This document shows positions 9,364-18,228 of a stretch of DNA of 33,226 bases, piece by piece. A program made the position numbers and the translations under genes. The DNA is taken from the NCBI GenBank assembly GCA_905339355.1, contig CAJPFZ010000551.1, positions 1 to 33,226 on the forward strand, written 5' to 3'. The notes under the pieces are model-generated. The model saw only the letters and a list, made by a program, of their open reading frames with translations. It did no database searches and was not told the DNA's origin. The stretch is from Burkholderiaceae bacterium. Lineage in GTDB: Bacteria; Pseudomonadota; Gammaproteobacteria; Burkholderiales; Burkholderiaceae_C. The stretch's first letter is position 1. The number at the start of each line of letters is the position of its first letter.

Positions 9364-9699
9364 CTAGCGGGTCCGATGACGGGACAGTTCCTGAGAGACG
9401 GCGCGCGCGACCACGTCCCGCAAGGTCGATGCCAGCTCGGCACGGGTCTCCCGGACCAGCGCGTCGGTCAGGCGCGTCAGCGCCGGAGCGATGGCCTCGC
9501 GCATGCGCGTTTCCAGCATCAGGTCGACCTGCCGCTGCACATCGGCCAGGATCCGCTGAACCAGCTGATCCTCTGACGGTGGCGGCGTCTGGGCCGCCCG
9601 AGCGGCGGCGAGCCGCTCAGCGACCGAGGCGGCCGTCTCCGTGCGCGCGACGTCGACAACCTCGGTCAACTTGGGAAGGCGTTCGGGAGGCGTGCTCAT
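9364..9699 (-). CDS. Small conserved hypothetical protein next to holC
   Basis: This 111-residue, soluble, Ala/Arg/Glu-rich protein has no signal peptide or membrane segment. It is predicted mostly helical, with amphipathic stretches such as LVQRILADVQRQVDLMLETR that could form a coiled coil. Its ATG overlaps the holC TGA by four bases (ATGA), so it is translationally coupled to the polymerase III chi subunit gene. It resembles in size and position small uncharacterised proteins found beside holC in Burkholderiales. No function is assigned; a role with the clamp loader would be guilt by association only. Confidence 0.7.
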   Translation of the reverse strand: MSTPPERLPKLTEVVDVARTETAASVAERLAAARAAQTPPPSEDQLVQRILADVQRQVDLMLETRMREAIAPALTRLTDALVRETRAELASTLRDVVARAVSQELSRHRTR

Positions 9700-10136
9700 G
9701 CTGGGTTCCCCGCGTCAAAGCGTTGTAATTGGTAACCTCGGCCAGCGTAGTGCTTCCAGCGGCGGCGTGCGGTCTCGCGTTCCTCGGGGTCGGTCGACAC
9801 GATCTCGATCAGCCGCGTGAAGGACTCGAAACCATGGGCGGGTTCTTCGCCCAGGTGCACCAGGACCGGGTGGCGAACACCCTGCTCGGCGCGCTCCACG
9901 AGCCAGATCGGCGTGCGCTCGAGCCGCGGCGCAACGGTTTCGCCCTGGCGAAGCATCAGGTGGGGTATGAACTCCTGCGCATCGAAGGTCCACAGCGTTC
10001 GGTCCAGCCTCGACAGCGTCGGCACCGGCGCACTCACCGCCACCCCGCTCACCCCGCTGCGCAGGGCTTTGCGCAGCAGCCGGCAGGCATAGACCAGCCG
10101 GTCCGGAACGTTGAAGTGGAACTGAACTTCAGTCAT
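9696..10136 (-). CDS. holC: DNA polymerase III subunit chi
   Basis: This 146-residue protein matches HolC, which bridges the clamp loader (via psi) to single-strand binding protein at the replication fork. The N-terminus EVQFHFNVPDRLVYACRLLRK and the later FDAQEFIPHLMLRQGE are typical of the chi fold (WxF...FIPH..). Its length is standard. It follows pepA on the minus strand after about 100 bases that contain a large hairpin; pepA-holC adjacency is widespread in proteobacteria and supports the call. Confidence 0.92.
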   Translation of the reverse strand: MTEVQFHFNVPDRLVYACRLLRKALRSGVSGVAVSAPVPTLSRLDRTLWTFDAQEFIPHLMLRQGETVAPRLERTPIWLVERAEQGVRHPVLVHLGEEPAHGFESFTRLIEIVSTDPEERETARRRWKHYAGRGYQLQRFDAGNPA

Positions 10137-10147
10137 GTATGTGTCGC

Positions 10148-10222
10148 GCAGCGACCCATCCTCACCCTCTCCCCCTGGGAGACCTGGGGAATTTGGGAGA
10201 GGGCCGGAGTGAGGGTCGCTGC
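10148..10222. repeat. REP-like nested palindrome between pepA and holC
   Basis: An outer perfect 10-bp stem (GCAGCGACCC 10148-10157 / GGGTCGCTGC 10213-10222) encloses an inner perfect 9-bp stem (CCCTCTCCC 10165-10173 / GGGAGAGGG 10195-10203). The right arm (10195-10215) matches a second copy at 11756-11776 with 2 differences in 21 bases, so this is a repeat family and not just a terminator. It may modulate pepA-holC cotranscription or mRNA stability. Confidence 0.7.
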
Positions 10223-10239
10223 CACATCACGGCCCTCGC

Positions 10240-11700
10240 TCAGCTCTCGTGCGACAGCACGAAGTGCGTCAGCAGCGGCACTGGCCGCCCGGTGGCGCCC
10301 TTCTGGGCGCCCGACTTCCAGGCCGTGCCGGCGACGTCCACGTGCGCCCAGCGGTACTTGCCGGTGAAGCGCCGCAGGAACATCGCCGCCGTGATCGCGC
10401 CGCCGGCCCGCGGCCCGACGTTCGCCATGTCGGCGAAGTTGGTTTTCAGCGCTTCGTCGTATTCCTCATCCAGCGGCATGCGCCACAGCGGATCCAGCGC
10501 CTCGCGGCTGGCGGCGAGCAACTGATCGGCGAGCGCATCGTCGGCGGTGAACAGACCGGAGTTGTGATGACCCAGCGCAATGACGCAGGCGCCGGTCAGC
10601 GTGGCGACGTCGACCACCACGGCGGGCTTGAAGCGTTCGGCGTAGGTCAGCGCGTCGCACAGGATCAGCCGGCCTTCGGCGTCGGTGTTGAGGATCTCGA
10701 TCGTCTGGCCCGACAGGCTGGTCACCACGTCCCCCGGCTTGACGGCCGCGCCTCCCGGCATGTTCTCGCAAGTCGGGATCAGGGCGACCACGTTGAGCTT
10801 GGGCTTGAGTTCCGCGATGGCGCGCATGGTGCCAAGCACGCTGGCCGCGCCGCCCATGTCGTACTTCATCTCATCCATCTCGGCCGAAGGCTTGATCGAG
10901 ATGCCGCCGGTGTCGAAGGTGATGCCCTTGCCCACCAGCACGATCGGCGCCTGCGTCTTGGCGGCGCCCTCGTAGCGGGCGACGATGAACCGGGGCGGTT
11001 CGGCCGACCCCTGCGAGACCGCCAGGAAAGACCCCATGCCGATCTTCTCGATCGCCTTGCGATCGAGCACCTCGACCTTGATCCCGTGTTCCTTGCCCAG
11101 CTTCTTGGCCTGCTCGCCCAGGTAGCTCGGCGTGCAGTGGTTGCCCGGCCGGTTGGCCAGCGACCGGGCGAAACCCACGCCGGCCACGATGGCGGCGCCG
11201 CGGGCCAGGCCGCGCTGCACGTCGCGCGCATGCGCCTTGCCGCACACCAGCGTGAACTTGGCGAACGCCGGCGCGGGCGGCGCGCTCGGCTTGGTGTCGC
11301 GGTACAGGTAAGCCGCGTCAGCCGCGGCCGTGGCCATCGCCTCGGCGTGCTGCTCACCAACCTCGTCCGCGTTGCCGCTGGCCACCGCAACGTGCTTGAC
11401 GCCCAGCCCCTTCAGGAGCCCGAGGCCACTGGCAACGGCCGTCTTGAACGCCTTCACGGTCGGCGCGCCGGCTGCTGCCACCACGAGACGCGCCACCTTC
11501 AGGCCCGCCGGCCGATGCACGTACCAGCAACGGCCCGCCTTGAACTGGAAGTCGCCGAGCGACACGGCGTCCTTGATCAAGGACGCGACCGCGGGGTCGA
11601 GCGAAGCGTCGATGGCATCGCCGTGGATCACGACGAGCAACGCATCGGCCGCCACGCTGGAGAGTGTGCCGGCTGATGCGATTTGATGACGAAAGTCCAT
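10240..11700 (-). CDS. pepA: Leucyl aminopeptidase (M17 family)
   Basis: This 486-residue cytosolic enzyme is a two-metal aminopeptidase that removes N-terminal residues; some PepA proteins also bind DNA. The C-terminal catalytic domain shows [11 protein letters not shown] (metal/Lys site), [11 protein letters not shown] and the family signature [14 protein letters not shown]. The N-terminal macro-like domain is present. The start chosen is ATG at 11698-11700 ([11 protein letters not shown]). The longer in-frame extension to 11850 would translate the REP-like repeat and was rejected. It is divergent from lptF, with about 113 bases between starts, and holC lies downstream. Confidence 0.95.
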   Translation of the reverse strand: MDFRHQIASAGTLSSVAADALLVVIHGDAIDASLDPAVASLIKDAVSLGDFQFKAGRCWYVHRPAGLKVARLVVAAAGAPTVKAFKTAVASGLGLLKGLGVKHVAVASGNADEVGEQHAEAMATAAADAAYLYRDTKPSAPPAPAFAKFTLVCGKAHARDVQRGLARGAAIVAGVGFARSLANRPGNHCTPSYLGEQAKKLGKEHGIKVEVLDRKAIEKIGMGSFLAVSQGSAEPPRFIVARYEGAAKTQAPIVLVGKGITFDTGGISIKPSAEMDEMKYDMGGAASVLGTMRAIAELKPKLNVVALIPTCENMPGGAAVKPGDVVTSLSGQTIEILNTDAEGRLILCDALTYAERFKPAVVVDVATLTGACVIALGHHNSGLFTADDALADQLLAASREALDPLWRMPLDEEYDEALKTNFADMANVGPRAGGAITAAMFLRRFTGKYRWAHVDVAGTAWKSGAQKGATGRPVPLLTHFVLSHES

Positions 11701-11745
11701 AATGCCGCTTGTTTTGTACGTCGCCCTTGGCGACCTGCCCGCGCG

Positions 11746-11777
11746 CTCTCCTTCTGGGAAAGGGCCGGGGTGAGGGG
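11746..11777. repeat. Second REP-like repeat copy, pepA-lptF intergenic region
   Basis: CTCTCC (11746-11751) is followed by GGGAAAGGGCCGGGGTGAGGG (positions 11756-11776), which matches 10195-10215 in the same orientation with two differences. The outer stem of the other copy is missing, so this is a partial element. A separate perfect 6-bp hairpin (GTCGCC/GGCGAC) lies at 11720-11734 in the pepA leader. Confidence 0.6.
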
Positions 11778-11813
11778 CACCCGCGCAAGCCGGGTGGGTG
11801 AGACAAGCCAACG

Positions 11814-12914
11814 ATGTTATTCGATTCCACTTTGCGCCGAGACCTTGCACGCAGCTTCGGCGCGACGCTGGTCGTCATCCTCACCATCGTGCTGACGATG
11901 ATGCTGATCCGCACGCTCGGCCAGGCGGCCGGCGGACGGATCGCCCCACAGGACGTGGTGCTGCTGCTCGGCTACATCGCGCTCGGCCAGTTGCCGACCA
12001 TGCTCGCGCTGTCGATGTTCATCGCGGTGGTCGCGACGCTCGGCCGCATGTACCGCGACAGCGAGATGTCGATCTGGTTCGCAAGCGGCGTCGGCCTGAC
12101 ACGTTTCGTGCGGCCGGTGCTGCGCACCAGCTGGCCTGTGTTGATCGTCGTGCTGCTGCTGGCCCTGTTCGTGTGGCCATGGGTGAACCAGCGCAGCGTC
12201 GAGCTGCGCGATCGCTTCGAGCGGCGCTCCGACCTGTCGCGTGTCGCACCGGGCCAGTTCCAGTCGTCGGCCGACGGCAGCCGCGTGTTCTTCATCGAGC
12301 GCGCCCCCGAGGGCGGCGGCGCGGCGCGCAACGTGTTCATCCTGTCGAGCAGCGGCGACGTCGAATCGGTGACGACCGCCAAGACGGGCCGCATCACGAT
12401 CGAGAACGACGACCGCTACCTGCTGCTGGACCACGGCCAGCGCAACGAGCAGAACACCAAGACACACGAAAAGACCTTGTCGCGCTTCGAGGGCTACAAG
12501 GTGCTCGCCGGCGAGCGTGTGCTCTCGCGCGCCGATGACCTGCCCCCGAAGGCGCGCTCCACGGCCGAGCTGCTGCGCACGCCCAGCGCGCCGTTCCAGG
12601 GCGAGCTCGCCTGGCGGCTCGGCCTCGTGCTGGGCGGCGCCAACCTGCTGCTGCTCGCGATCGGCTTGTCCGAAACGAACCCCCGCCGCGCCAGCAACTG
12701 GAACCTGCTGTTCGCGCTGCTGGCCTTCGTCGTCTACTACAACATCATCAACCTGACCCAGGCCTGGGTCGCGAGCGGCAAGGTCGGCATGGGCATGGCG
12801 CTGGTGCTCGCTCATGGCGGCGCTTTTGCGCTCGCCGTGGCATTGCTGTGGTGGCGCGACACGCGCAACAGCCGCACGCGCTGGCGGCCGGCGCGGGCGG
12901 CGCAGCCGACATGA
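11814..12914 (+). CDS. lptF: LPS export ABC transporter permease LptF
   Basis: This 366-residue inner-membrane protein is one of the two permeases of the LptB2FG complex that extracts lipopolysaccharide from the inner membrane. It has the family layout: three N-terminal membrane segments (about 16-36, 50-78 and 100-122), a central periplasmic beta-jellyroll (about 125-265), and three C-terminal segments from about 270 to 347. The N-terminal [21 protein letters not shown] is typical. The stop overlaps the lptG ATG (ATGA), confirming the lptFG pair. lptB, lptA and lptC are not in the window, as is usual. Confidence 0.94.
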   Translation: MLFDSTLRRDLARSFGATLVVILTIVLTMMLIRTLGQAAGGRIAPQDVVLLLGYIALGQLPTMLALSMFIAVVATLGRMYRDSEMSIWFASGVGLTRFVRPVLRTSWPVLIVVLLLALFVWPWVNQRSVELRDRFERRSDLSRVAPGQFQSSADGSRVFFIERAPEGGGAARNVFILSSSGDVESVTTAKTGRITIENDDRYLLLDHGQRNEQNTKTHEKTLSRFEGYKVLAGERVLSRADDLPPKARSTAELLRTPSAPFQGELAWRLGLVLGGANLLLLAIGLSETNPRRASNWNLLFALLAFVVYYNIINLTQAWVASGKVGMGMALVLAHGGAFALAVALLWWRDTRNSRTRWRPARAAQPT

Positions 12915-14023
12915 AGACCGTTCGCCGACTGTTCTACACCGACATCGTCTCGTCGGTCGCCTTCGTGGCGCTCGCTTTCCTGTCGCTGTTCTTCTTCATC
13001 GACTTCGTCGACGAACTCGGCGACACCGGCAAGCGCGGCTACAGCGCGCTCAATGCCGCAGTGGTCAGCCTGCTGGAGCTGCCGAGCCACGTCTACGAAC
13101 TGATGCCCATCGCGGTGCTGATCGGCACCATCTACGCGCTCGCGCGGCTTGCGCAATCGTCGGAGTACACGATCCTGCGCACGGGCGGCCTGGGGCCCGG
13201 GCGGGCGCTGACGCTGCTGGCGTCGCTGGGCGTCGTCTTCGGCGTGCTGACCTTCATCGTCGGCGACTACATTGCCCCGCTGGCCGAGGAAGAGGCAGTC
13301 ACCGTGAAGGCCAAGTACAAGGGCGGCCTGCGGCTGGGCAGCACCGGCGCCTGGCTGAAGGACCGCCGCATGACCCCGCAAGGCGAGCATTCGTACTCGA
13401 TCAACGTCGGCAGCGCCGCCAGCGGCGGCACGCTGCGGCGCATACGCATCTTCGAGTTCGACAGCAACGGGCGACTGTTGCAGCGCATCGCCGCCGGCAG
13501 CGGCCAGGTCGATCGCAACGCGGTGTGGACGCTGAAGGACGTGACCGTCACGCAGTGGTCCGACGCACCCGGCGCCCAAGCGCCGCAGGCTCGCGACCGG
13601 GCGCTGCCCGAACTGCTGTGGCACAGCAGCCTGTCGGCCAACGTGGTGGCCGCCGCGGTGCTGCCGCTGTCGACGATGTCCACGCTCGAGCTCGCGCGCT
13701 ACATCAACCACCTCTCGAGCAACGAGCAGGCGGCACAGCGGCACGAGATCCAGTTCTGGAAGCGCGCGCTCTACCCCTTCGCCTGCCTGGTGATGGTCGG
13801 CCTGGCCCTGCCTTTCGCCTACATGCACGCCCGCGCCGGCGGCATCAGTCTCAAGGTGTTCGGCGGCATCATGCTGGGCATCAGCTTCGTGCTGCTGAAC
13901 AACGTTGCCGGCCACCTGGGCATGCTGCGCGACTGGACACCCTGGATGGTGGCTGCAGCGCCAAGCGTGCTCTACTTGATGCTCTCGATGGGGGCGTTTG
14001 CATGGCTCGTGAAGTACCGCTGA
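12911..14023 (+). CDS. lptG: LPS export ABC transporter permease LptG
   Basis: This 370-residue partner of LptF has the same six-segment plus periplasmic jellyroll topology. The N-terminus [20 protein letters not shown] leads into the first membrane segment. The LPLSTMSTLELARYINHLSSN stretch before the C-terminal segments, and the final helices with GISLKVFGGIMLGISFVLLNN, are family hallmarks. The start ATG overlaps the lptF stop; an in-frame start at 12848 inside lptF was rejected. The stop TGA overlaps the next gene's ATG by one base. Confidence 0.94.
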   Translation: MKTVRRLFYTDIVSSVAFVALAFLSLFFFIDFVDELGDTGKRGYSALNAAVVSLLELPSHVYELMPIAVLIGTIYALARLAQSSEYTILRTGGLGPGRALTLLASLGVVFGVLTFIVGDYIAPLAEEEAVTVKAKYKGGLRLGSTGAWLKDRRMTPQGEHSYSINVGSAASGGTLRRIRIFEFDSNGRLLQRIAAGSGQVDRNAVWTLKDVTVTQWSDAPGAQAPQARDRALPELLWHSSLSANVVAAAVLPLSTMSTLELARYINHLSSNEQAAQRHEIQFWKRALYPFACLVMVGLALPFAYMHARAGGISLKVFGGIMLGISFVLLNNVAGHLGMLRDWTPWMVAAAPSVLYLMLSMGAFAWLVKYR

Positions 14024-14409
14024 TGCGCCGCGGTCTGCTGCTGTTCGCGCATGGCGCACGCGATTCCCGCTGGGCCCTGCCCTTCGAGGACGTTGCCGAG
14101 CGGGTGCGCCGGCGCGACCCGTCGGTGCCGGTCGTGCTGTGTTTTCTCGAGTTCATGACGCCCACGCTGCTCGAGGGCGGCCATCGGCTGGCCGCGGCCG
14201 GCTGCACGAGCGTGGACGTGGTGCCGTTGTTCCTCGGCGCCGGTGGCCACGTGCGCAAGGACATCCCGGCCCTTCTCGCGCAGCTCGAAGCCGACCATCC
14301 GGGCGTGCATTGGAAACTGCGCGCGGCGATCGGCGAGCGCGACGAGGTGATCGAGGCGATGGCGCAGGCATCGCTCGCCCAGGTGGGCCATCCATCGAAC
14401 GACGCCTGA
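14023..14409 (+). CDS. CbiX/SirB-type small chelatase, sirohydrochlorin-like
   Basis: This 128-residue single-domain chelatase of the CbiX small/SirB class would insert Fe2+ or Co2+ into sirohydrochlorin to make sirohaem or a cobalamin precursor. The two metal-handling histidines are visible: His10 in LLLFAHGARD and His76 in PLFLGAGGHVRKDIP. Glu43 in FLEFMTPTL is the third conserved position. The ATG at 14023 overlaps the lptG TGA by one base; an in-frame ATG at 14002 would overlap lptG further. The neighbouring CysB-type regulator gene supports a role in sirohaem for sulfite reductase (inference). Confidence 0.82.
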   Translation: MRRGLLLFAHGARDSRWALPFEDVAERVRRRDPSVPVVLCFLEFMTPTLLEGGHRLAAAGCTSVDVVPLFLGAGGHVRKDIPALLAQLEADHPGVHWKLRAAIGERDEVIEAMAQASLAQVGHPSNDA

Positions 14410-14412
14410 TGG

Positions 14413-14439
14413 AATAATCCTGGCGATTCACAGATCGCC
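14413..14439 (+). promoter_or_regulatory. Possible -10 box and inverted repeat in cysB leader
   Basis: AATAAT (14413-14418) resembles a -10 box with no clear -35. Directly after it, GGCGAT (14422-14427) and ATCGCC (14434-14439) form a perfect 6-bp inverted repeat with a 6-base spacer, ending eight bases before the cysB ATG. It could be an autoregulatory site or could occlude the ribosome-binding site. Confidence 0.35.
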
Positions 14440-14446
14440 GGGAAAT

Positions 14447-15391
14447 ATGAACCTCCATCAGTTCCGCTTCGTCCAGGAAGCCGTCCGGCAGAACCTCAAC
14501 CTGACGGAGACGGCGAAGGCGCTGTTCACCTCCCAGCCCGGAATTTCCAAGGCGATCCTCGAACTCGAAGGCGAATTGGGCGTCGACATCTTCGCGCGGC
14601 ACGGCAAGCGGCTGCGCCGCGTGACCGAGCCGGGTCAGCAGGTGCTGCGCTCGATCGAGGTCATCATGCGCGAGGTCAACAACCTCAAGCGCATCGGCGA
14701 TGAGTTCTCCAAGCAGGACGCCGGCACGCTGTCGATCGCCACCACGCACAGCCAGGCGCGCTACTTCCTGCCCGAGCCGATCGCCCAGCTGCGCAAGCGT
14801 TTCCCCAAGGTCAACATCAGCCTGCACCAAGGCGCCCCGGCGCAGGTGGCGCAGATGGTCATCGACGAGGTGGCCGACATCGGCATCGCCACCGAGTCGC
14901 TCGGCGACTACGACGGCCTGGTCAGCATGCCCTGCTATGAATGGCAGCATGCGGTGGTGATGCCGGCCGGCCACCCGCTCGCCCTGGTGGAACGCATCTC
15001 GCTCGAAGACCTGGCCCAGCAGCCGCTGGTCTCCTACCACGTGTCGTACAGCGGGCGCTCGCGTGTGGACCAGGCCTTCGCGGCGCGCCGCCTCAAACCG
15101 AACGTCGTGCTCGAGGCGATCGACGCCGACGTCATCAAGACCTACGTGCGGCTCGGGCTGGGCGTTGGCATCCTGGCCGAACTCGCCGTTCGCGACGAGC
15201 CGGCCGGCGGCGACCTGGTGGCGCGCACGGTCGGCCACTTGTTCGGCCAGAACGTCACCCGCGTCGCCTTCAAGCGCGGCGCCTATCTTCGCAACTTCGT
15301 CTATGCCTTTGCCGAGATGCTGTCGGACCGCCTGAGCCGCGCGCTCATCACCCGCGCGATGGGCAGCGACGGCCACGACTACCAGCTATGA
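14447..15391 (+). CDS. cysB: CysB-family LysR-type transcriptional regulator
   Basis: At 314 residues this is a LysR regulator of the CysB/Cbl branch. The N-terminus MNLHQFRFVQEAVRQNLNLT and the following helix-turn-helix TETAKALFTSQPGISKAI match CysB rather than generic LysR proteins. The effector domain includes the CysB-like TTHSQARYFLP, in which Thr/Ser/Gln contact O-acetylserine or sulfate analogues, and GVGILAELAV. In enteric bacteria CysB activates sulfate assimilation genes in response to N-acetylserine. Placement between a sirohydrochlorin-type chelatase and a methionine-type aminotransferase fits sulfur control. Its stop overlaps the next start (ATGA). Confidence 0.9.
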   Translation: MNLHQFRFVQEAVRQNLNLTETAKALFTSQPGISKAILELEGELGVDIFARHGKRLRRVTEPGQQVLRSIEVIMREVNNLKRIGDEFSKQDAGTLSIATTHSQARYFLPEPIAQLRKRFPKVNISLHQGAPAQVAQMVIDEVADIGIATESLGDYDGLVSMPCYEWQHAVVMPAGHPLALVERISLEDLAQQPLVSYHVSYSGRSRVDQAFAARRLKPNVVLEAIDADVIKTYVRLGLGVGILAELAVRDEPAGGDLVARTVGHLFGQNVTRVAFKRGAYLRNFVYAFAEMLSDRLSRALITRAMGSDGHDYQL

Positions 15392-16545
15392 ACGCGAGAA
15401 CGCCCGCCATCGAAAGCCGCCTGCCGCGCGTAGGCACCACCATCTTCAGCGTGATGTCGGCCCTCGCGCAGGAGCACGGCGCGGTGAACCTGGGCCAGGG
15501 CTTCCCGGACTTCAACTGCGACCCGGCGCTGATCGGCGCGGTCGAAGAGGCGATGCGCCGCGGGCTGAACCAATACCCGCCGATGACGGGCGTGCCGGCG
15601 CTGCGAGAAGCGGTGGCGCAAAAGATGTCCACGCTCTATGGCCATGACTACGACGCCGGCAGCGAGATCACCATCACGGCCGGCGCCACACAGGCCATCC
15701 TCACCTGCGTGCTTGCGATCGTGCATCCGGGCGACGAGGTGATCGTGCTCGACCCGAGCTACGACAGCTACGAGCCCAACATCGAGCTGGCCGGCGGCCG
15801 CGCGGTGCACGTGCCGCTGACGCCGGGCACCTTCCGGCCCGACTTCGGTCGCATCTCGGCAGCGATGTCGCCGCGCACGCGGGCGATCATCATCAATACG
15901 CCGCACAACCCGAGCGCCACCGTCTGGTCGGCGGCCGACATGCAGCGCCTGGCCGAGCTGCTGCGCCCCACCGACGTGATCGTGATTGCCGACGAGGTCT
16001 ACGAGCACATGGTCTACGACGGCGAGCAGCACGAGAGCGTTGCGCGCCTGCCGGAACTCGCGGCGCGCAGCTTCATCGTGTCGAGCTTCGGCAAGACCTA
16101 CCACGTGACCGGCTGGAAAGTCGGCTACGTCGCCGCGCCGGCCTCGCTGATGGCCGAGTTCCGCAAGGTGCACCAGTTCAACGTGTTCACCGTCAATACG
16201 CCGATGCAGCACGGCCTCGCGGCCTACATGGCGGATGCCTCTGCCTACCTGGAGCTGCCCGGGTTCTACCAGCGCAAGCGCGACCTCTTCCGCGAGGGCC
16301 TGAGGTCCACCCGCTTCAGGGTGCTGGCGAGCGAAGGCAGCTACTTCCAGTGCGTGGACTATTCGTCGATCAGCGAAGAGACCGAAGAAGCCTTCTGCCG
16401 CCGCCTTACGCAGGAAATCGGCGTCGCGGCGATTCCGCTCTCGGCCTTCTACGCCGGCGGCTTCGAGCAGCGCATCGTGCGCTTCTGCTTTGCGAAGAAG
16501 GACGAGACGCTCGCGCTGGCGCTGGAACGCCTAGCGCGGCTGTGA
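15388..16545 (+). CDS. ybdL: PLP-dependent methionine aminotransferase, YbdL type
   Basis: This 385-residue fold-type I aminotransferase closely resembles E. coli YbdL, which prefers methionine, histidine and phenylalanine. Visible matches are LPRVGTTIFSVMSALAQEHG, NLGQGFPDF, NQYPPMTGVPALREA, TPHNPSATVW and the PLP-lysine motif SSFGKTYHVTGWKVGY. The ATG overlaps the cysB stop by four bases, so expression is coupled to the sulfur regulator. This suggests use in methionine salvage (2-oxo-4-methylthiobutyrate) by inference. The 3' end overlaps the convergent fimV-like gene by 15 bases. Confidence 0.9.
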   Translation: MNARTPAIESRLPRVGTTIFSVMSALAQEHGAVNLGQGFPDFNCDPALIGAVEEAMRRGLNQYPPMTGVPALREAVAQKMSTLYGHDYDAGSEITITAGATQAILTCVLAIVHPGDEVIVLDPSYDSYEPNIELAGGRAVHVPLTPGTFRPDFGRISAAMSPRTRAIIINTPHNPSATVWSAADMQRLAELLRPTDVIVIADEVYEHMVYDGEQHESVARLPELAARSFIVSSFGKTYHVTGWKVGYVAAPASLMAEFRKVHQFNVFTVNTPMQHGLAAYMADASAYLELPGFYQRKRDLFREGLRSTRFRVLASEGSYFQCVDYSSISEETEEAFCRRLTQEIGVAAIPLSAFYAGGFEQRIVRFCFAKKDETLALALERLARL

Positions 16546-18087
16546 ATCGGCCGGTGGGCCGTCCGGCGCGCCGAGGTCCAGTTCCACGTCGACACCCTCG
16601 GGCGGCACACGCTCGAGCCACTTCTCGGGCGGGCGTGTGACGTCGGCGTGCACGATGGCCGACGCCGGCTCGTCCGAGCCGAGCGGCAGCAGCAGGTCGA
16701 CGCCGTCGGGCGTGCTCTCGTGCTCGACCACATCGCGCGCGACCGTGTAGAGGAACAGCAGTTCCTCGAATGCCGGCAGGTCGAACACACCGTCCGACGC
16801 ATCGCGGCGGAACAGCAGCGCCTCCAGCAGGTCGACGGCGCGCGGCGCCACGGGCCACGTCTCCTGCAAGCGCGTGAGGATGTCCGGGTAGCCCTCCAGC
16901 GCGCGACCCGCCTTCGGATCGGCCTCCCAGGCCGCCGCATGCGCGTTGAAGCGCCGATTGAAGCGCTCGCGGATGCGGTCGTAGGCATCGCTGTCGCCGC
17001 GCCGGCGATAGATCTCGAGCAACTTGAGGTAGGGCATCGGGCTCGTGCCGCCGCTGCTGCGCACATGGCTCATCAGCAGGTCGATGGCCGCCTCTTCCTG
17101 GCCCAGCACGATGAAGAAGTCGGCCTGCTGCTCGAGGTCGATCAGTTCGTCGGCCGTCAGCTCCTGCCGCGCATGTGCCGCTTCGCGCACCTCCGGCGTA
17201 GAACTGTCCGCCGGCGCTGGCTCGGGGGCATCGGACAGCACGCGCATCGACGTCACCGTCGCTTCCGCGAATGGTGGATGCACGGTGGCAGATCGCGGCG
17301 CCTTGCCTGTCTCGCGCAGAGCCATGTCATCGGTCAGGCTTTTCGAGTCGGTCGCCCAGCGGTACTTGCGTTCCAGCCGCGCGAGCCGCCACAGCAGCAC
17401 GGCGACGGTGATCGACAGCATCAGCACCAACGCCAGCAAGCCGTACTTCGCCGGGTTGCTGCGCCGGGCTTCCTCCGACTCGCGCAGGCGCGCCTGCGTG
17501 GCGGCGAGCGACTCCTGTGCGCTGCGCAATTCCACCTCCTGGCGCGCCAGCCTCTCCTCCAGCGCGAGCAGCTGTTCGCGTTGCCGGGCACGCTCGGTGG
17601 GATCGGGGTTGACGGCCGGAGGCTCGGCATCGACAGCGGGCGCAACAGCCGCTGCCGGTGCGGCCGATTCGTCGCGCTGCAAGGCGGCGCCCGGAAGCGC
17701 GGTGCTGCGCGCCACCGTCCGCGCAGGCGGGTCGAGCAGGCTCACGAACTTGTGCGACAGCCTGGGCGGGCAACCCAGGGTCAGCAGCACCGTGACCACC
17801 GGCTCGTTCAGCCGGATGGTCGTGCTGACCCGGGCGATGTGCTCGCGTCCGGCACGGTGCAGCCGCGTACGCACCTGCGCCGCGGGGATGCGGCGGTCTC
17901 CGGCAGTCACCTCCGCGGCCACGCATTGCGCCGACAGCGATTCGTCGGCATCGAGCTTGACCGTGACCGCGAAATCCAACGGTTGTCCGAGGCGTCCGGC
18001 GCTCGTCACCGGGCCGAGGCTCAACGCGCAAGCCCAAGGCGCGAGCAGGCACAGAACCGAGGCGACAACGGGGGCGGCAACGCGCAT
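16531..18087 (-). CDS. FimV-like membrane protein with coiled coil and TPR-like C-terminus
   Basis: This 518-residue protein begins with a signal sequence (residues 1-21, cleavage near ACA|LSLGP). The LSLGPVTSAGRLGQPLDFAV that follows is the FimV/HubP N-terminal domain pattern. Next come a Pro/Ala linker, a Glu/Arg-rich coiled coil (about 164-208), a membrane helix (about 214-236, YGLLALVLMLSITVAVLLW), and a cytoplasmic helical repeat region (about 310-420: LEQQADFFIVLGQEEAAIDLL, then PYLKLLEIYRRRGD). FimV/HubP proteins organise cell poles and pilus assembly, but this one is shorter and lacks a visible LysM motif. The start at 18087 was taken because it opens the signal peptide. Function is inferred only at family level. 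Confidence 0.75.
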   Translation of the reverse strand: MRVAAPVVASVLCLLAPWACALSLGPVTSAGRLGQPLDFAVTVKLDADESLSAQCVAAEVTAGDRRIPAAQVRTRLHRAGREHIARVSTTIRLNEPVVTVLLTLGCPPRLSHKFVSLLDPPARTVARSTALPGAALQRDESAAPAAAVAPAVDAEPPAVNPDPTERARQREQLLALEERLARQEVELRSAQESLAATQARLRESEEARRSNPAKYGLLALVLMLSITVAVLLWRLARLERKYRWATDSKSLTDDMALRETGKAPRSATVHPPFAEATVTSMRVLSDAPEPAPADSSTPEVREAAHARQELTADELIDLEQQADFFIVLGQEEAAIDLLMSHVRSSGGTSPMPYLKLLEIYRRRGDSDAYDRIRERFNRRFNAHAAAWEADPKAGRALEGYPDILTRLQETWPVAPRAVDLLEALLFRRDASDGVFDLPAFEELLFLYTVARDVVEHESTPDGVDLLLPLGSDEPASAIVHADVTRPPEKWLERVPPEGVDVELDLGAPDGPPADSQPR

Positions 18088-18228
18088 GGAGTGGCGATAG
18101 CTGGGGCGCTGGCACTCTAGCATGTCGTTACATGTCGCCGAGCATCGCCGGACACCTGCAACGCCCAGTGGCGACACATCGCGCGTGACACAATTCTCGA
18201 ACCCTCTCTCCACGGGATTTGGCACACG

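Noticed and set aside
12812-14059. Minus-strand open frame opposite lptG
   Set aside because: It lies opposite a well-supported membrane permease gene and has shadow-like composition.
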